Assembly (NCBI GenBank): GCA_028820215.1
Contig: JAPPKD010000340.1
Span: forward strand, 1 to 17,376
Length of the DNA stretch: 17,376 nucleotides
Reading direction: 5' to 3'
DNA from: Spirochaetaceae bacterium
Lineage (GTDB): Bacteria; Spirochaetota; Spirochaetia; SZUA-6; Bin103
The notes under the pieces: generated by a model
Told to the model about the DNA's origin: nothing
Seen by the model: the letters and a program-made list of their open reading frames with translations, nothing else
Databases searched by the model: none
In this document: positions 14,232 through 17,376 of the stretch, piece by piece
How the letters are laid out: every line of letters starts with the position of its first letter
Numbering within the stretch: position 1 is the first letter of the stretch
Translations under genes and position numbers: made by a program

Positions 14232-14305
14232 CGTCCTCTCCTGATACGCTCGTCGAGCGGCCATTGTACGCCACCACCGGGCCGCGCACAGGAACCAGTC
14301 CAAGG

Positions 14306-15412
14306 ATGCCCCGGAACGACCCCCTGGAACGAATCGTCTTCATCGATCTCCCTCACGCTCCCGACCTGCGGGTCGGTCACTTCCCGATCGATCCGGGCAT
14401 CCCGTTGCCGCTGGAGATGGACGCCGATGCCGATGAGGTCGACCCGGAGGAGATCACCTGGGAGTCGATCATCGCCGGAATGCTCAAGGTCCTGGCCTAC
14501 CGTCCCGGGCACCGCGACGCGGCGTACTTCCGGCGGTTCGTGTGCGCTGCGCGCCCCGGCATCAACGAGGAGCTCACCGAAGCCGGGATCTTCAAGGCAC
14601 GCAACGGCGACCTGGACCTGGCCGAAGAGTTGTTCCTGGCGCTGACGGGCCTCTTCCCGGAGAACCCGCAGCCCGCCGTGAACCTGGCGCTGACCTACGA
14701 GGAACGGGTGCGGTCCGCCCTGCAGGCCGACGACCGCGACGAAGCCGGGCGCCGGCACCGCGAAGTGCTGACCGCGTACCGCCGGGCACTGGACATCGAC
14801 CCGCTGTTCCCGGATGCGCACTTCAACCTGGCCTTCTTCCACTCCGAGATGGCCGACCACGACAGTTGCCGCCGGCACCTGGAGCTGTACCTGAAGTACG
14901 GCAAGGACGAGGAGAAGCTCCAGCAGGCGCGCTCTCTTCGCGAGGAGATCCACGCCGCCGGGCTCGGCGACGCCCTCTTCCGGAAGGCGGTGACGGCAAT
15001 CCGTGACGGCCGCGAGCAAGAAGGTATCGAGCACGCGCGCCGTTTCGTCCGCGACCATCCCGAGACCTGGAACGGCTGGTTCGTGCTGGGCTGGGGCCTG
15101 CGCCGCGCCGGCGACTACGCGCAGGCTCGCGTCGCCTTCGAGAAGGCGCTGCAGCTCGGCGAGCCGCAGGTGGACACGCTCAACGAGCTGTCGATCTGCA
15201 ACCTGGAGCTCGGCGACCTGGCGGGATCCGAACGCTGCCTGCACCTGGCCCTGGAGCTTGCCCCCGAAGATACGCGCGTGATCTCCAACCTGGGCGTCCT
15301 GCAGTTGCGGCGCGGAGACACGGAAGGCGCACTGGGCTACTTCCGGACCGTACAGGAAATCGATCCCGACGATCCGGTCGCGGCCCGCTACCTGGCCGCC
15401 ATCGCCGGTTGA
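14306..15412 (+). CDS. Tetratricopeptide-repeat protein
   Basis: The 368-residue protein has no signal peptide. An N-terminal region (1-80; ERIVFIDLPHAPDLRVGHFP, acidic DADADEVDPEE) precedes helical TPR-like units. These include ARNGDLDLAEELFLALTGLF (98-117), a unit ending YRRALDIDPLFPDAHFNLAF, one at about 245-290 ending WGLRRAGDYAQARVAFEKAL, and two more, LCNLELGDL-like and NLGVLQLRRGDTEGALGYF, near the C-terminus. TPRs form protein-binding solenoids; no partner is evident. The ATG at 14306 has AAGG immediately before it and AGGAA about 11 nt upstream. Its stop overlaps the next start (TTGA), so it forms a unit with the PilZ and tsaE-tsaB genes. Confidence 0.88.
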   Translation: MPRNDPLERIVFIDLPHAPDLRVGHFPIDPGIPLPLEMDADADEVDPEEITWESIIAGMLKVLAYRPGHRDAAYFRRFVCAARPGINEELTEAGIFKARNGDLDLAEELFLALTGLFPENPQPAVNLALTYEERVRSALQADDRDEAGRRHREVLTAYRRALDIDPLFPDAHFNLAFFHSEMADHDSCRRHLELYLKYGKDEEKLQQARSLREEIHAAGLGDALFRKAVTAIRDGREQEGIEHARRFVRDHPETWNGWFVLGWGLRRAGDYAQARVAFEKALQLGEPQVDTLNELSICNLELGDLAGSERCLHLALELAPEDTRVISNLGVLQLRRGDTEGALGYFRTVQEIDPDDPVAARYLAAIAG

Positions 15413-16092
15413 GGACACGTACGGTTCCCGTGTGGTCGCGCGCTCCCGGCCAACGGTCACGGCGGCGCCGGCTGCGCCGCATCGCCGCGGCGGGCGGCAC
15501 CGACGCCGCCGATGCGGCGGTGCTCGACCGGCTGGCGCGCCGCAACGGCACTCGAGACCCGGTCCGGCTGATCGGCGACCGCGAGCTCCTTGCCGCCGTG
15601 CTGGCGCGTGCCGTCGACACGGCGGAACGACGGGCCGATCTGCCGGATCCCGAGCGTCAACGCCGGCTGGCGCGCTACTACCGACTCGAAGAGCGGCTGG
15701 AACGCCACACCGCCGGCGACCCGCGGCGCATGCAGCTTCGGCGGCAGGTGGAGCGGCCGTGCATCGTCACCCCGTTCGTCGCGGCACCCGGTCACCTCCT
15801 CGGGTCGCCATCGCGGGCTCCTGCCCCGGCTCCGGCACGACGCACCATGGCCACGATCCTGGACGTGTCGACGGGCGGCTGCGCGATCTGGCGGCTCGCC
15901 CCCCTGCAGGTCGACAGCGTGACGCGCATCGAGTTCGAATTGGGTCCCGAAGCCCGGGTCGTCGCGACCTGCCGGGCACGCCACGTACGGCCTCAGTGGC
16001 CGGCCGGCACGGTCGTGCACCTGCAGTTCACCCGCTTGTCCCGCGCTCACCGCAACCGGATTCACCGCTTCGTCTACGGTCACGACCGGTGA
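15409..16092 (+). CDS. PilZ-domain protein, probable cyclic di-GMP receptor
   Basis: The 227-residue protein has a basic, helical N-terminal half (1-110, rich in Arg) and a C-terminal PilZ-like domain. Both parts of the c-di-GMP signature are readable: R-x3-R at 112-116 (RQVER) and D-x-S-x2-G at 152-157 (DVSTGG). They are separated by an Ala/Pro-rich insert that makes the spacing longer than usual. Following strands (TRIEFEL, RVVATCRARHVRP, VVHLQFTRLS) fit the PilZ barrel. The family binds c-di-GMP to control motility, surface polysaccharide or second enzymes; the output here is unknown. The start TTG at 15409 overlaps the TPR stop (TTGA). GTG at 15430 is an alternative that would drop 7 residues. 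Confidence 0.78.
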   Translation: MRTRTVPVWSRAPGQRSRRRRLRRIAAAGGTDAADAAVLDRLARRNGTRDPVRLIGDRELLAAVLARAVDTAERRADLPDPERQRRLARYYRLEERLERHTAGDPRRMQLRRQVERPCIVTPFVAAPGHLLGSPSRAPAPAPARRTMATILDVSTGGCAIWRLAPLQVDSVTRIEFELGPEARVVATCRARHVRPQWPAGTVVHLQFTRLSRAHRNRIHRFVYGHDR

Positions 16093-16099
16093 CCGGCCC

Positions 16100-16546
16100 G
16101 TGAACGACTCGCTGCCGCCCGCCCCCGAACCGGGTCGCCATCACACGGTGGAGGCTGCGGAGACCGAAGCTCTCGGCGAGCGGCTGGGCCGCTCGCTCGG
16201 CGCCGGCGACGTGGTGACGCTTTCCGGGCCGCTGGGCAGCGGCAAGACCACCTTTGCCAAGGGCCTGGCCCGCGGCCTCGGCATCCCGGACGACGTGACC
16301 AGCCCGACCTATGCGCTGGTCAGCGAATATCGCGGCCGTCTGACGCTGTACCACGTGGACCTGTACCGCATCTCCACGGCCGGCCAGTACGCATCGCTTG
16401 CCATGGATGAGATGCTGCACGGTCCCTGGATCACCGTCGTCGAGTGGCCGGAGCACGCGCAGCCGCCGATCACGGATGCCATCCAGGTGGAGTTCTCGGT
16501 GACGGACGGCGGAGGCCGGACCATCTGCGTGAGAGGCCCGGCGTGA
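16100..16546 (+). CDS. tsaE: tRNA t6A synthesis ATPase TsaE
   Basis: TsaE is the ATPase that works with TsaB and TsaD to add threonylcarbamoyl to A37 of ANN-decoding tRNAs. The 148 residues show Walker A GPLGSGKTT (43-51), SPTYALV (68-74), HVDLYR (85-90) and VVEWPE (113-118), all family hallmarks. The start is GTG at 16100, 7 nt after the PilZ stop. Its own stop overlaps the tsaB start (GTGA), so tsaE and tsaB are coupled as partners of one complex. Confidence 0.95.
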   Translation: MNDSLPPAPEPGRHHTVEAAETEALGERLGRSLGAGDVVTLSGPLGSGKTTFAKGLARGLGIPDDVTSPTYALVSEYRGRLTLYHVDLYRISTAGQYASLAMDEMLHGPWITVVEWPEHAQPPITDAIQVEFSVTDGGGRTICVRGPA

Positions 16547-17376
16547 CCGCCGTCGCTTTCGACAGCGCCACGCCGGTGATGGGCGTGTGCGTCTCGACCC
16601 CTCAGGCCACCGTGGTGTCCTCGCTCTCCGTCGGCCTGGAGCACGGCACGCGCCTGGCTCCGCTGATCGCCGGCGCCCTGGAACAGGCCGGCGTCGGGGC
16701 TGACGAAGTGGATCTGGTGGTGTGCGGCATCGGGCCCGGATCGTTTACCGGCACCCGCATCGGCATCGCCATCGCGTTGGGGCTGACCGCCGGCGGACGC
16801 GGCCTGATCGGCGTGTCGGGACTGGATGCCGCCGGCCACCGCCTGCGCTTCTTCCCTGGTGTGGTCGTGCCCCTGGTCGATGCCCGCAAGGGCCGGTTGT
16901 ACGCGGCGCTGTACCGCTCCGGCCGCCGTCTGACCGGCTTCCTGGACGAGAGCCCGGACCGGATCCGGGAACGCCTGCGCGCCTATCAGGCCGTGCTGCT
17001 GACCGGTCCGGCGGCGCCGGGACTGCATGCGGCATGGGATGCCGACCACGGCGTCGCCCTGGACCCCGGCGCCGGGCAGGCGGGCGCGGCAGCGCTGCTC
17101 GACGTCGGCGTGCAGCGCTTCTCACGGCAGGCGGTCCGGCGCGTGATTCCGCGCCCCGCCTACCTGCGCCCGAGCGAAGCGGAGCTCGCCCGCCCGGGAC
17201 CGTCGCCGCCGACCGTACGCGGGCTGCCCAAAGCCGGTGCCGAAGGCACCGGGAATTCCAGCCTGCTCCGGTGTTTAGCGGGGGGCCCCGGGAGCGGCGC
17301 CCACCGCAAAAACCCGGGGGAAGGGGGGGGGGGGGCCAAAAACCGCGCCCCAAGGGCCGGCAAATTGGGGGCGTAT
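16543..17376 (+). CDS. tsaB: tRNA t6A synthesis protein TsaB, 3' end uncertain
   Basis: TsaB is the pseudo-enzyme partner of TsaD in t6A37 formation. From the GTG at 16543 (overlapping tsaE by 4 nt) the translation reads AVAFDSATPVMGVCV, then GIGPGSFTGTRIGIAIALGL (about residues 65-84), the family's best marker, VVPLVDARKGRLYAALYR, and near the end RPAYLRPSEAELA, which is the usual C-terminal TsaB motif. That motif lies at about residue 214, so the natural protein should stop near 17200-17240. No stop codon occurs in this frame before the window end. The sequence after about 17225 is not protein-like and contains homopolymer runs, so the stop is probably lost to frameshift errors at a contig end. 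Confidence 0.88.
   Translation, partial: MTAVAFDSATPVMGVCVSTPQATVVSSLSVGLEHGTRLAPLIAGALEQAGVGADEVDLVVCGIGPGSFTGTRIGIAIALGLTAGGRGLIGVSGLDAAGHRLRFFPGVVVPLVDARKGRLYAALYRSGRRLTGFLDESPDRIRERLRAYQAVLLTGPAAPGLHAAWDADHGVALDPGAGQAGAAALLDVGVQRFSRQAVRRVIPRPAYLRPSEAELARPGPSPPTVRGLPKAGAEGTGNSSLLRCLAGGPGSGAHRKNPGEGGGGAKNRAPRAGKLGAY
17253..17376. other. Probable low-quality contig end
   Basis: The last about 120 bases differ from everything before them. They contain a run of 13 G (17323-17335), further G and C runs of 4-7, and short A runs (AAAAA near 17307-17312, AAAAA near 17338-17342). Translation in all frames becomes low-complexity Gly/Pro/Arg. This pattern is expected from uncorrected read ends rather than from genomic sequence. 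Confidence 0.7.

Noticed and set aside
14183..15460. Minus-strand ORF of 425 codons opposite the TPR gene
   Set aside because: No family-like sequence; high-GC genomes commonly produce such antisense open frames.

Overview
The window is a GC-rich bacterial chromosome segment: a typical gene line, 3301-3360, counts 42 G+C of 60. It is dense with housekeeping genes, and its 3' end looks like a degraded contig end. The gene set fits a high-GC member of the Spirochaetota best, possibly a Spirochaetaceae-type metagenome assembly. The clues are a metX-metW pair, infC-rpmI-rplT running into a zapB-like/zapA pair, a TPR gene followed by a PilZ gene and tsaE-tsaB, and a rhodanese-less ThiI. This placement is an inference and no marker was searched.

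Layout. (1) 2-898, a 5'-truncated endonuclease/exonuclease/phosphatase-family enzyme. (2) 899-1171, an AT-rich convergent spacer with repeated 10-bp-periodic GAATAAGAC motifs. (3) 1172-2566 (-), a Schlafen/AlbA_2 plus HATPase regulator of lower GC than its surroundings, probably acquired. (4) 2858-3634, an HpcH/HpaI aldolase. (5) 3659-4114 (-), a small membrane-anchored protein of unknown function. (6) 4197-6583, a translationally coupled cysteine desulfurase-thiI pair for tRNA s4U8 thiolation. (7) 6564-6938 (-), an FmdB zinc-ribbon protein with a good sigma70-type promoter. (8) 7003-9300 (-), a coupled lipoprotein-hisH-hisF operon. (9) 9356-11187, metX-metW for methionine synthesis. (10) 11270-13239, infC-rpmI-rplT-zapB-like-zapA. 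(11) 13206-14231 (-), a PfkB/adenosine-kinase-like sugar kinase. (12) 14306-end, TPR-PilZ-tsaE-tsaB, ending in tsaB for t6A synthesis.

How the genes work together. Many neighbours overlap by 4-8 nt at stop/start junctions (csd-thiI, lipoprotein-hisH, hisH-hisF, rplT-zapB-like, TPR-PilZ, tsaE-tsaB), so these units are probably translationally coupled. Two translation-linked themes recur: tRNA modification (thiI with its sulfur donor, tsaE/tsaB) and ribosome synthesis (infC/rpmI/rplT).

Most unusual are three sets of short tandem repeats outside genes: the 10-bp-periodic motif next to the AlbA_2 gene, a 19-bp repeat carrying Shine-Dalgarno-like cores in the infC leader, and a 15-bp repeat in the rpmI-rplT spacer that begins at the rpmI stop and ends at the rplT start. 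I see no complete new defence or mobile system, no CRISPR array, no tRNA or rRNA and no insertion sequence. The last roughly 120 bases (long G runs, loss of protein-like sequence) look like assembly error.
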